Shown here: positions 43,648 through 55,400 of the stretch, in pieces
Numbering within the stretch: the first letter of the stretch is position 1
Layout: the number at the start of each line of letters is the position of its first letter
Assembly: GCA_014155875.1 (NCBI GenBank)
Contig: JACEFZ010011091.1
Coordinates: 16,001 to 80,000 of the forward strand
Length of the DNA stretch: 64,000 bases
Direction of reading: 5' to 3'
Source of the DNA: Cepaea nemoralis
Lineage: Eukaryota; Mollusca; Gastropoda; Stylommatophora; Helicidae
Notes under the pieces: model-generated
The model's database searches: none
What the model was told of the DNA's origin: nothing
The model's input: the letters and a program-made list of their open reading frames with translations, nothing else
Position numbers and translations under genes: made by a program

Positions 43648-44489
43648 ACAAGGTGAAGTCAGTCTTGTCCGGCAACCACACATCAACGACTGCAACCATC
43701 ATACCTGTGCACTTACATTCAAAAACCAATGATTCCCTTAGTGAATTGAAATGAAATAGACACCATGTCATAATAATATTTCCCTGCATTCTGCAGAGTT
43801 GTGTGGGGGGAAATGTAATGATAACTTTGGCTGTATGATGTACATTGTCACTGATAATCCATGGAAGACCTGTATATATGCTGATGGCAGGAATCTAAAC
43901 TGAGATTGGATTTGAGCAATTCTCAGAGTACAGACATGTGCCTGCTGATTAATTCCGTGATTGCTAAATAGCAAATGTGTACCTGGACGAACAAATGTGT
44001 TGTATGACTAGTGGACTCTACACAGGGATGCTTGGGTCAGCACTATGTAACCAGGACCTTGCTGAGTGTTCTGTGAACACTCAGTGCCAATGTACAGCAT
44101 ATAGCCAAAGTCAAGCCAGCCAGCCTCCCTCTTCATCCCCCCACCCCCTTTATTTTTTGGCTCGTTATTTATTTGTGTGTTTTTTAAACCCATGAACTTA
44201 CTTTTAATCACAAATTGTTATACTGTGTCTCTTGAACTCCCGTCCCACCATGTATCTGTGTACAATTGTTGGTTCTGATGTCAGTAGACATCTTTCACAC
44301 ACAGTCTCCGAGTGGTGGTGTCTGTAAAGTTAAGAATCTCTCTCACACCTAGTCTATTCTCTGTATGCATGTACATTTCAACTAATCTCTCTCTTCTCAT
44401 GGCTGTTAGTGGAGATTCATGTGGGGGTAACTGGATATGGTTATCACCAGATTGTTGCTAAAAACTAAAAAAAAGGTATGTGTGTTTCT
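43648..44489. other. Probable 3' UTR and downstream sequence
   Basis: No ORF with family resemblance. A canonical AATAAA close to the stop was not seen, so the transcript end is undetermined. The first AATAAA with some promise is far away, at 47605. Confidence 0.4.
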
Positions 44490-44710
44490 TGTTGCCGGCT
44501 CGTGGCAAAGAGGTTAAGGATGCAGTTCGTGATCTCACATACCCAAGTTTGAAACACAGCTGTGTTGGTTTTTTATGAAATGGTATGGGTGTCGGTCATT
44601 CAGAAAGCAATGGCAAACTACTGAATGTAAACTTGCCCAGGAATAACGAACAGCTAAGAAATGCTGGGGTTGACTGCTACATCCTGTAAAGGCTATGCAA
44701 CAAAAGTTTT
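44490..44710 (+). repeat. tRNA-derived SINE
   Basis: The head gccggctcgtggcaaagagg, ttaaggatgc contains an A-box-like tggcaaagaggttaagg. About 35 bases on, caagtttgaaacacagc resembles a B box. The body and tail (gtaaacttgcccaggaataa, aaatgctggggttgactgct, acatcctgtaaagg) match the headless copy at 14918-14998. Transcription by RNA polymerase III would be expected for such an element. Confidence 0.68.
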
Positions 44711-45515
44711 GTTCTTGTTGCACAAGGTTCTTAGTGTTTTCCATATACACACAGACTAAACCACATATTTACGTGCCATATTGTGTAGCCACCTCTTGAA
44801 CACTTGTATTTCTATGGTTGCTTTTTCCTCCTGGATTTTTTTTCCATCTTGTGACACACCGCAGAATTTGCACCATGATAATGACTACAACATGTGCATC
44901 ATCTTGACAGTAATGTGGGCACACATTAGGATGGCACGAGTGCCATCTTTAGGTCTGTACAGTTTAGTTGTGCCACCACCTTGGCAGCTTACTAGAAAAC
45001 ATGCTGACACCATCTTCTCAGCTGCAAGATCAGCTGCAACACTTCCTCAATGGAGGATGGCATGTGTGTTGACATCTGCACTGCACATCCATGTCAACTG
45101 TGCATCCATCTCCATGCATGGACCTCCAACACAGCGGGACTGAATATCCTCATCTCTGTAGCATTCTAGGAAACAGAAACAAGTTTTTGACATTGATCAT
45201 TTTCTCAATACAAAAAATGTTGTGTGTCCTTTGCAGGACATTGTGATAAACCCAGATTGATTTGACATTTAGTAGTTTGTTCAGAAAGAAAGTCCAGCTG
45301 GGTGGTACAAGCCCACTGTCCACGTACAGAAGCTGAACATGAGCATGGTGTGGTTTTCTCCAATGTATATTGTTTTTACATAATTATTGTTAGCATTCTT
45401 ATTTAAACAATTGTCTGTTAAACATCACATGTGTGTGTCTGTACACCTCAGGTGTTTGCAGCTGTTTCCCATGATCAATTAACACTTGTACATTCTTGTT
45501 CTCCCCCTATCACTA
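44711..45515. other. No feature recognised
   Basis: Unique-looking sequence of mixed composition. A + open frame (44781-45143) has no recognisable family. Confidence 0.5.
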
Positions 45516-45519
45516 AACC

Positions 45520-45955
45520 TGGTCTGTCTGTCCTATCAGTGAACCTGGTCTGTCTGTCGGTCTTATCAGTGAACCCAGTCTGTCTGTCTGTCCTATCAGT
45601 GAACCTGGTCTGTCTGTCTGTCCTATCAGTGAACCTGGTCTGTCTGTCCTATCAGTGAACCTGGTCTGTCTGTCAGTCTTATCAGTGAACCCAGTCTGTC
45701 TGTCTGTCTGTCCTATCAGTGAACCTGGTCTGTCTGTCTGTCCTATCAGTGAACCTGGTCTGTCTGTCCTATCAGTGAACCTGGTCTGTCTGTCGGTCTT
45801 ATCAGTGAACCCAGTCTGTCTGTCGGTCTTATCAGTGAACCTGGTCTGTCTGTCTGTCCTATCAGTGAACCTGGTCTGTCTGTCTATCCTATCAGTGAAC
45901 CTGGTCTGTCTGTCCCCCTAACAATGAACCTGGTCTGTCTGCCCCCTAACAGTGA
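45520..45955. repeat. ~29-33-bp array of cctatcagtgaacctggtc and tgtctgtc words
   Basis: About 14 units; length varies by 4-bp steps in the tgtctgtc part. + open frames (VCLSVLSVNL-like) reflect the repeat. Confidence 0.92.
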
Positions 45956-46614
45956 CCTAGTATTGTACTGGCACACTTCTCGACCCCAGAGTGAAACATC
46001 AGGTAAGAAAGCCCAGACCAGGATGCTGACAGAAAGTCCCAGCAGCTGCCCCACTATTGAATGTGATATCTTCCTAGACTCATTCTGCAGCACATGTCTA
46101 GGGAATGCTAAATATTGTATATAATTCATACTGTGATTTGTTTGTTTATCTGGCCACTACACTTCCACTGGCCAGGTGCACAACTTGAATAATGCACTTG
46201 TTACATCATGTTACTGTTGACCCAGACCTTGACCACATACATCTGGTTCAGATGACCATGTACTGTCCCACATGTGCCCCAGTATTTTACCTCCCATACA
46301 TGTCCTGATTAAGATGATTTAATGCTGTGTACTGTCAGTGTTAGTATATAAAGTTGATATTTTGGCTGTGTATATCTACACAAGCAAGTGATTTTTCACT
46401 GATTCCCTATACTTCCCTCGCCCCACCACCACTGTCATACTTGTGCCCCAGTATTTGGTCTCTCATACATGTCCTGAATTCTTGCATGTTAAATAGAATC
46501 AGTTCTAACAAGCGACTGTCAATCTTCGACTAGTAAATCAGCCAGTCCATGCCTAGAAGCTTCACACATGTGGCTTGACAGAAGAATTGAACATTCCTGA
46601 CACAGTCAACATGA
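45956..46614. other. No feature recognised
   Basis: Mixed-composition intergenic sequence. The phrases tgtgccccagtattt and ctcatacatgtcctga occur twice (about 46275 and 46444). Confidence 0.5.
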
Positions 46615-46900
46615 GTCATCTAAATGTTTTGAAAGAGAAATGGACAACTTATCACAAACATTAAACAGAGACAGTCGTCATATTTTGGGCCACATGATGA
46701 GATGATTAAGAACTGAAACATGTTGTGGCAACTGGAAAGATTTGTCAACAGAGAAATGGAAGACAGGAAGAAATCAATGTTGACAGCCTAGTGATAGTGT
46801 CATGGCATGGAAGGATATCAAAGCATGAACTGATATGCTGTTGGCAATCGCAAGATGTGGAAAAGCATTGATAGCCGACACCAATGATGATATGTTGTGG
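46615..46900 (+). pseudogene. Decayed LINE C-terminal fragment
   Basis: A broken reading gives GHMMR, a GRNQ-like basic block and MAWKDIKA, then ALIADTND, in the order of the C-terminus of RTE-type LINEs (GHVMR, GRPR, W, ADV). Many stops; a short relic only. Confidence 0.4.
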
Positions 46901-48750
46901 CATTTGACCTTTCATACATGACCTGATTCATGACCTACCATATATGGCCTTGACCCCTCTCATATACATGATCTGACATTAGACCTTCCATGTAGATTCT
47001 GACGTCTGACCTCTATAGATAGCAGATCTGACCTCTTGTAAGTCAACCATCCAATAGAGGGTGCTCCGCTGGCGTCAGCAGGGCAATGTCTAGTTTATAC
47101 ATTAACACTGATGCTTATCCTGCACATTGTCTTCAGTAACTATGAAATTAACATGCTTCATGACATCAAAGTTTGTGAATGTTTTATCAAATCAAAGTCT
47201 GTTCAGTAAATGATGTTTTGTGAATGTTTCACTGATCTATTTATCTCACATTATATTTGCCCTATTTGTGTCCTCCAACTTCTCCGTGAGAACTAGAGGG
47301 AAGAGACGGACTCAGGCTTGACATTTATCTTATTCCACATCATGTTTTACAAGGGTGAATGACTGAAGTGGGAAAACTCTGTCCAGTTCTGCAGTCATAT
47401 TTAATGTATGGTTATCTGATTGCAGTCATGTTTCATGTGTTGACCTACATCTGTGATGCTGTGCATATAAACCTTGGAGTATATATTTCCTCAATATCAT
47501 CTGAATATATCATTTATCTTATAATTCATGTACATATGGATAGAAAGGCTGGTCTGGTTGTCAATATTTCTGATATTGATCCTGTGAGTAACAGAAATGC
47601 CACCAATAAAACATTTGGAGTGACATAGACACAAAACCTGGCCAGCCAGCCAGACAGCAAGCTTTTCTAAATTTTCTTATAGTCAGTACATTCTTGGTGG
47701 GATATTATTTCTTCTATATATAAAAATCATTTGTGTTTGGGTGCAAATATGTGTGGGAAACTTATGTGTGAGACCCATGTGGCGAAAGTGAATGAGGATG
47801 TGTGAGATACCTCAATGTCTTAGTGATGCCTATGTAGGTGTGTTGATGTAGGTATGTGTGTGTGTGATAAATGTAACTAATGTGGTGGCAGGATAACAAG
47901 TCTTGGACAAACAGTCAAACATGAGAATCTCCTGTGAACACCAACTCTAGACAAGGGAGGGGGTATAAGGGTGAGAGGATCAACTTCTGTGCACAGAATG
48001 TTATCCCATATGGCTTCTCCTCCTTCCACAGAATGGACTGCCAAAATCATCACACACAGCATGAACTGTGTAGCTCCAGGGATGATATGCCCCCGTGAGC
48101 CAATTGACAAGGTCAAGAAACAAACCTTCAGAGGGCCAGGTAGATGTGGAGACAATCATCCTTACTCTCAAAGATTGATCCAACAGGTGACATGGCCTGC
48201 TACACTAACACTGATAGCCCGTGTTCATTGCATTTTTTTCTAAATTGTCACTTATAGACTTATGATTACACATTACATAGAATAAATGTGCAGAAATAAC
48301 TATCCTATAGATGTTGTTAAGGGTTGTTGGCAGCTGTCATTAGTATCCCTGGACCAGCTCCAAATGTCCACTAGTATACCGGGACCTGCTCCAAATGTCC
48401 ACTAGTATCAAATATGAAACTGTACTAACTCTCTAGTAGGAATTCACAATAATATTAATAAACTGTTAAGCAAACAAATGGAGCTAACAAAGCAGCCTAT
48501 AAAAACTCTCGGCTGGGACCTTCAGATTATAAGAAGCAGAAAGAAGGCTTAGACAATCTACATTGAGCCTATGAGTCAAGGGCACAGATTCAACAATGAC
48601 AGGTCACAGGAATTCACAACACCTGGGTGAGCAACTAAGTGTAGAAGAGTTGAAGGGCACTTTAGGGATCGGACAAGATATATTTGATGGTGCATTCAAT
48701 GGCCACCTTCCAGGACGGAAACGTGTCCTTATTTGTGACCTGCCACAAGT
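46901..48750. other. Intergenic sequence without recognised genes
   Basis: Short open frames at 47359-47628, 47877-48155 and 48596-48823 show no domain or family I recognise. A 30-bp phrase with ctccaaatgtccactagtat occurs twice near 48358-48410. A TATA-like stretch at 47715 is not tied to a gene. Confidence 0.5.
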
Positions 48751-48751
48751 A

Positions 48752-48753
48752 TG

Positions 48754-48794
<41 letters not shown>
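48752..48794. repeat. (TG)n microsatellite
   Basis: About 20 TG dinucleotides. Confidence 0.95.
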
Positions 48795-48904
48795 AATATT
48801 CCTTTCTAATTTGCGTGGTGTAGGTTACAATTTTACAATTTTCATCTTTCCTTCTCCTTTATGATCATATGTCATAAATTTTATTAAACTTCCAACTAAT
48901 AAAT

Positions 48905-49125
48905 GTTGATGTTATGTTTATTGTGTTGTAGTAATGTAGTTATGTGGGTACAATATACATGGTGTGTTGTAGTAATGTAGTTATGTGGGTACAATATACA
49001 TGGTGTGTTGTAGTAATGTAGTTATGTGGGTACAATATACATAGTGTGTTGTAGTAATGTAGTTATGTGGGTACAATATACATGGTGTTTTGTAGTTATG
49101 TGGGTACAATATACATGGACATTAT
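48905..49125. repeat. ~42-bp array, five copies
   Basis: Units with tgtgttgtagtaatgtagtt and atgtgggtacaatatacatgg. The wording grades into the next array (gtgtgggtacaacaca). Confidence 0.92.
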
Positions 49126-49179
49126 GTGTGGTAGGAATTGCAGTAGTGTGACTGGACAATATTGTGGGTTAATAATGAC

Positions 49180-49780
49180 AGTAGTATGGGTACAACACAT
49201 GAGAAACACAAACCTGTGTGGTAGTAGTGTGGGTACAACACTTGAAAAACACAAACCTGTGTGGTAGTAGTGGCAGTAGTGTGGGTACATGAAGTGTAGA
49301 CACATTGTTGTGTGGTAGTAGTATGGGTACATCACATGAGAAACACAAACCTGTGTGGTAGTAGTGTGGGTACAACACATGAGAAACACAAACCTGTGTG
49401 GTAGTAGTGTGGGTACAACACATGAGAAACACAAACCTGTGTGGTAGTAGTGTGGGTACAACACATGAGAAACACAAACCTGTGTGGTAGTAGTGTGGGT
49501 ACAACACATGAGAAACACAAACCTGTGTGGTAGTAGTGTGGGTACAACACATGAGAAACACAAACCTGTGTGGTAGTAGTGGCAGTAGTGTGGGTACATG
49601 AAGTGTAGACACATTGTTGTGTGGTAGTAGTGTGGGTACAACACACAGGAAGTATGGACAATGATGTGTGGTAGTAGTGTGAGTACAACACACATGAAAT
49701 GTGGTAATGCCAGCAGTGCAGGTTCAACACACATAAAGTGTAGGAATGATGCCAGTAGTGTGGGTACAACACACATGAAA
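49180..49780. repeat. ~43-bp array
   Basis: The unit is gtgtgggtacaacacatgag, aaacacaaacctgtgtgg, tagta. A longer form with ggcagtagtgtgggtacatg occurs at about 49270 and 49580, about 310 bp apart, indicating a higher-order duplication. Confidence 0.93.
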
Positions 49781-49824
49781 AATTAACATGTGTGGCAGTA
49801 ATGTGTTTAGTGTGGTATGTCACT

Positions 49825-52395
49825 ACAGGCTGGAAATATGTCAATACAGTCAGGAACTAAATCAATACTGGCTGGAACTCAGTCAATACAGACTGGAACT
49901 AAGTCAGTATAGGTGGGAACTAAGTCACTACAGGCGGGAACTAAGTCAGTATAGGTGGGAACTAAGTCAAAACAGGCAGGAACTTAATCAATACTGGCTG
50001 GAACTCAGTCAATACAGACTGGAACTAAGTCAGTATAGGTGGGAACTAAGTCAAAACAGGCAGGAACTTAGTCAATACGGGCAGGAAATATATCACTAAG
50101 AACAGGAAATATGTCACTACAGGCAGGAAATATATCACTAAGAGCAGGAAATATGTCACTACAGGCAGGAAATATGTCACTACAGGCAGGAAATATGTCT
50201 CTAAAGGCAGGAAATATGTCACTACAGGCAGGAAATATGTCTCTAAAGGCAGGAAATATGTCACCACAGGCAGGAAATATGTCACTACAGGCAGGAAATA
50301 TGTCACTACAGGCAGGAAATATGTCACTACAGGCAGTAACTATGTCACTACAGGCAGGAAATATGTCAAAATAGGCAGGAACTAGTCAATACGAGCAGGA
50401 AATATATCACTACAGGCAGGAAATATGTCACTACAGGCAGGAAATATAGCACTACAGGCGGGAACTATGTCGCTACAGGCGGGAAATATATCACTACAGG
50501 CAGGAAATATAGCACTAAGAGCAGGAACTATGTCACTACAGGCAGGAAATATGTCACTACAGGGGGAACTATGTCACTACAGGCGGGAACTATGTCTCTA
50601 AGGCAGGAATACGTCACTACAGGCAGGAAATATGTCGCTACAGGCGGGAAATATATCACTACAGGCGGGAACTATGTCACTACAGGCAGGAAATATATCA
50701 CTACAGGCGGGAAATATGTCACTACAGGCGGGAAATATGTCACTACAGGCAGGAAATATATCACTACAGGCGGGAAATATGTCACTACAGGCAGGAAATA
50801 TGTCACTACAGGCAGGAAATATATCACTAAGAGCAGGAACTATGTCATTACAGGCGGGAACTATGTCACTACAGGCAGGGAACTATGTCACTACAGGCAG
50901 GAACTATGTCACTACAGGCAGGGAACTATGTCATCTAAAGGCAGGAAATATGTCACTACAGGCAGGAAATATGTCTCTACAGGCAGGAAATATTCACTAC
51001 AGGCAGGAACTATGTCACTACAGGCAGGGAAATATGATCTCTACAGGCAGGAAATATGTCACCTACAGGCAGGGAAATATGTCACTACAGGCAGGAAATA
51101 TGTCACTACAGGCAGGGAAATATATCACCTACAGGCAGGAAATATATCACTACAGGCAGGAAATATGTCACTACAGGCAGGAAATATGTCACTACAGGCA
51201 GGAACTATGTCACTACAGGCAGGAAATATGTCACTACAGGCAGGAAATATGTCACTACAGGCAGGAAATATGTCACTACAGGCAGGAACTATGTCACTAC
51301 AGGCAGGAAATATGTCACTACAGGCAGGAAATATGTCACTACAGGCAGGAAATATGTCACTACAGGCAGGAAATATGTCACTACAGGCAGGAAATATGTC
51401 ACTACAGGCAGGAACTATGTCACTACAGGCAGGAAATATGTCACTACAGGCGGGAACTATGTCTCTAAAAGCAGGAACTATGTCACTAAAGGCAAGAAAT
51501 ATGTCACTACAGGCAGGAAATATGTCACTACAGGCAGGAAATATGTCACTACAGGCAGGAAATATGTCACTAAAGGCAAGAAATATGTCACTACAGGCAG
51601 GAAATATGTCACTACAGGCAGGAAATATGTCACTAAAGGCAGGAAATATGTCACTACAGGCAGGAAATATGTCACTACAGACAGGAAATATGTCACTAAA
51701 GGCAGGAAATATGTCACTACAGGCAGGAAATATGTCACTAAAGGCAGGAAATATGTCACTAAAGGCAGGAAATATGTCACTACAGGCAGGAAATATGTCA
51801 CTACAGGCAGGAAATATGTCACTACAGGCAGGAAATATGTCACTACAGGCAGGAAATATGTCACTAAAGGCAGGAAATATGTCACTACAGGCAGGAAATA
51901 TGTCACTACAGACAGGAAATATGTCACTAAAGGCAGGAAATACGTCACTACAGGCAGGAAATACGTCACTACTGGCAGGAACTATGTCACTAAAGGCAGG
52001 AAATATGTCACTACAGGCTGGAAATATGTCACTAAAGGCAGGAAATATGTCACTAAAGGCAGGAAATATGTCATTAAAGGGAGGAAATATGTCACTATAG
52101 GCAAGAAATATGTCACTAAAGGCAGGAAATATGTCACTACAGGCAAGAAATATGTCACTACAGGCAGGAAATATGTCACTACAGGCAGGAATTAATGTCA
52201 CTAAAGGTAGGCACTATGTTACTACAGGCAGGAAATATGTCACTAAAGGCAGGAAATATGTCACTAAAGGCAAGAACTATGTCACTAAAGGCAAGAACTA
52301 TGTCACTACAGGCAGGAATCATGCCAATACAGACAGGAACTAAGTCAACACAGGCAGAACTATGTCAGCACAGCAGGAACTAGGTCAGTACCAGA
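49825..52395. repeat. 21-bp array, about 120 copies, heptad-coding in frame
   Basis: The unit is tatgtcactacaggcagga plus aa. Translation of the main + frame repeats MSLQAGN, giving an open frame from 50571 to 52100 (509 codons); other frames repeat YVTTGRK and, on the minus strand, DIFPACS. Changes are mostly cac/ctc, aca/aaa and gga/cga, and some 20- and 22-bp units break the frame before 51060. There is no splice context, signal peptide or non-repeat flank that would suggest a protein. Confidence 0.96.
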
Positions 52396-52717
52396 TTTAC
52401 AAAAGCTCATGAGGAGCAAAAATTTAGCAATTCGACACGACTAGATTTCAACAACACATCCGTGCTACCCGTGGAACATGTCACGGCAGGTTAATTACTC
52501 AGGAGCCTGGGAGGAAGTGTTTCAACATCCCCCAACAATATCAGATTTATTTTTTGCTCATAAACTTGTTCTCGGAAAGATTATGTGATAGGTTTCTATT
52601 ATGTTCCAAGTAATTGTAACCCCAGCTACTGACAATTTCTGGCCACATGGCAATTTAAAGATGATTGCAGCCACGTTTGCACTGCTCTTAATGAAGATTG
52701 ATGAAGACCTTGTAGTT
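52396..52717. other. No feature recognised
   Basis: Unique-looking sequence between the 21-bp array and the hAT element. It carries ttgtagtt (52710-52717), the proposed left target duplication. Confidence 0.5.
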
Positions 52718-52901
52718 CAGCGTTTCCCAACGTGGGGCCCAAGCCCCACAGGGGGGCAATTTGATTGTTAAGGGGGGCAATTTGACAATGGAAGAAATCG
52801 ACTGGATATAAATATCAAAACGGGGAGACTTGAGACTGAAGTTAACTAAATTGGAACCGGACATAAAATCTCTTTGCAGCAAGCATCAAGCGCAAGGATC
52901 T

Positions 52902-52920
52902 CTTCTTCTTCTTCTTCTTC

Positions 52921-52952
<32 letters not shown>

Positions 52953-52971
52953 CTTCTTCTTCTTCTTCTTC
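52902..52971. repeat. (TTC)n microsatellite, probable LINE tail on the minus strand
   Basis: About 23 TTC units, one of them TAC. On the minus strand it is a (GAA)n tract directly downstream of the LINE stop, as expected for a retrotransposon tail. Confidence 0.9.
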
Positions 52972-53765
52972 AGCATTCCGAGCCATTGAGGTTCTTTGCT
53001 GCAGATACAAGCCGTCTCCATTCATCTCTCTGGTTGACCTTCTCTTGCCAGTCGCTGATTCCAAGTGCTTGTAGGTCTGTATGTATATTATCTCTCCACT
53101 GTCTTCTTGGTCTACCTCGGGGTCTACGGTCATTTATTTCCTGAGTGTAAGCGAGTTTTGTTTCCCTGTTATCTTCCATTCTTTCTATATGCCCCAGCCA
53201 TTGCAGTCTATTAGCCTTCATGATACCAATGATTAGCGGGGACTTAAACAAATCATAAATGTCTTTGTTGCTTCTTCTTTTCCACTCTCCACTTTGTGTA
53301 TCCCTAATGGGCCGAAAGATGCGTCTTAAGACTTTGTTCTCAAAGGTTTGTAACAAGGCTTAGTCTCCGTTAGTTGACTCCAGATTTCAGAGCCATACAG
53401 AACAACTGGTCTGATCAGTGTTTTGTATATTGTAATCTTGGTGTTGCGAGATAGCGCATTTGATTTTAGTAACCATATGTCTTGTGTTGGTGCCCTCGTT
53501 TCATTGACTTCAGTTCTTTAAAAACTTTCTGGATTCGTTTTTCTGGTGATTAGTTTCCATATCTTTGATTATATTGCTCATATATTCTCGCTTCTGCTGC
53601 CGAACTATTTTTGTAGCCTGATTGAACCATCTGTTCTTTCTATGCATGGTTAACACACCGAGACATTCTTCTGCGGTGGTTCGAATTGTATTCTTGATGT
53701 TCAACCAAGTTTGGTCAACGCTTTCCTCAAGTTTCAAGTTTACATTTGATTTCATCTGCAAATTT
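52972..53765 (-). pseudogene. LINE C-terminal fragment with the RT core deleted
   Basis: On the minus strand, 53761-53510 gives a linker region (QTWLNIKNTIRTTAEECLG, RKNRWFNQATKIVRQQKREY) that in intact elements precedes the RT. It is followed almost at once (from 53356) by the post-RT region TFENKVLRRIFRPIRD, LQWLGHIERMEDNR, RRPRGRPRRQWRDNI and WRRLVSAAKNLNG. The RT palm is therefore missing through internal deletion. RTE/Jockey-like; the clade is not settled. Confidence 0.75.
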
Positions 53766-54195
53766 CTCTTTTGACTGTAATTTCTTGTAGTTTTTCTCTG
53801 TTATATGTTGGGTGTAACCTCAGTGGTTTAGTATAGAAAGCTCTTTTAAGTTTTATTTTAAATTTTGCCCCAACGCGGAAGTGGCCGCTGTGACACTAAA
53901 TTTAAATAATAAATAATTACTTATACTTAAAATAATATAGAAAAATCTTTCATTAAAATTATTTTGTGCTTGAATTTCAGTTCTCCATTATATTTTTTGA
54001 AAATTTACTTATTGTGTTTGCTCAATAATGTCCTAGTGATTTCTTCCTAAAACCTATCATTCAAGTTTCTTTAGTGAACATTTCAATTTTTTAATATTAA
54101 AAATTATGTATATGTTGGGGGGAGGGGGGATAAGAATTTAAGAAAGGCTTAGGTGGGGCATGGCACAAAAAAGGTTGGGAAACACTGATGTAATT

Positions 54196-54830
54196 AGTTC
54201 ATCACCATACGCTCCGCTTATAAGGGAGACAACTGGACCAGTTGACACAAACGTGCCTGAATTAACCACCTTGGACACGAAAACACAGCTCGTGTCAAAC
54301 TTATGGAAAATTTGTTAACCCGACAACCAATTACAACATTCAGCTTGAACATAAACAAGAGATTAAACACATTATCGCAATCGGGCACAACACTTTGTTC
54401 CCTTGGCAACCACCAGTGTCGGTTGACTAACTTTCAATGAACCGAATCCAAGGTTAAAATACCACGCCAAGCCCCCGCCATGCACGACCGGCGGGTGGGT
54501 TAATTGGTGATCGATAGCGTCATCTAGCGCCGATCTTTCATCTGTTGTCTGGAAGCCGGCGTGACAGAGAGGTGCACATCTGTCATCACACCGGCAATAC
54601 CTCCCAGTGGCTGCTGCAACAGGTTCCAGTGTCGACCAGGTGAGTGCCATATCACAACTGTTTCCAGTGTGTGTCAGGTGAGTGCCATGCCACAAGTTCA
54701 CTTTTAGGACAGTGGGCGTGTAATACAAATATCTGCTGACTGTCTAGCATCATGTTGACGACACTAGCTAATTCCGCGGACGCTGTCATGTGAGCTAAGT
54801 GGTGTTTATGTGTAGAAGTTATTTTATAGA
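54196..54830. other. No gene recognised; small duplicated phrase
   Basis: Contains two copies of caggtgagtgccat with ccacaa or tcacaa after it (54638 and 54677). These look like splice donors (cag/gtgagt), but no flanking coding sense was found. Confidence 0.45.
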
Positions 54831-55400
54831 GTGTTCTGCCATTCACATGTGACATTGTATTTACGAGGTATAAGGAGTGCTATCCGGTCTAAATATGGCA
54901 TATTATGTCTGAAAGATGATCACATAGAAGGTGACCTGCAGTCCTGCTGTGACATGTTTGCAATTTAATTTCATAGAGAGTGGTTTGTCATTCATGTGTT
55001 ATATATTGCCTACACGTAGATTTCATATACCGTGTCTATTGAATAAAGAAAAGTAATAGATGGCTTACTGTCTACCCCTAGATTTTATAGAAAGTTATAT
55101 AAGGCAGTAGATGACATAATGCATATACCTATATTTGATAGAAAGTTTTGTTTAGAGAAATATATGACATACTGTCTACACGTAGATTTTACAGAAAGTG
55201 TCACACAGAGCAATAGATGACATAATGCATACATCTAAATTTTTAAGAGAGTGTTGTATAGAGCAATATATATGACGTACTGTCTGCGCGTAGATTTAGT
55301 ACAAAGTGTTCTATAGAGCAACGGATGACGTGTTATCTACATGTAGGTATATAACGTGCCATTGTTCTACACCATACTTTATATGACAGGCTGTCTACAT
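54830..55400. repeat. Degenerate precursor of the 100-bp satellite
   Basis: Units of about 60 bp with gtctacacgtagattt, atagaaagtg and agcaatagatgacata, diverged from each other, grade into the regular 100-bp array. Confidence 0.8.

Larger units (their letters stand above)
52718..54187. mobile_element. Non-autonomous hAT-like element with nested LINE
   Basis: The left end is cagcgtttcccaacgtgggg. The right end on the opposite strand is cagtgtttcccaacctttt, the familiar hAT terminal motif. The 8-bp flanks are ttgtagtt and atgtaatt (six of eight match), consistent with an old hAT target duplication. Interior parts adjoining the ends contain ggggggcaatttga and aggtggggcatggca. No hAT transposase is seen; most of the middle is a LINE fragment in reverse. 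Confidence 0.72.

Noticed and set aside
47605..47610. AATAAA as poly(A) signal of the DPP gene
   Set aside because: About 4 kb after the stop with no supporting downstream element; chance occurrence is likely.
48596..48823. Small gene with GIGQDIFDGAFNGHLPG
   Set aside because: No family recognised, and the frame runs into a (TG)n tract.
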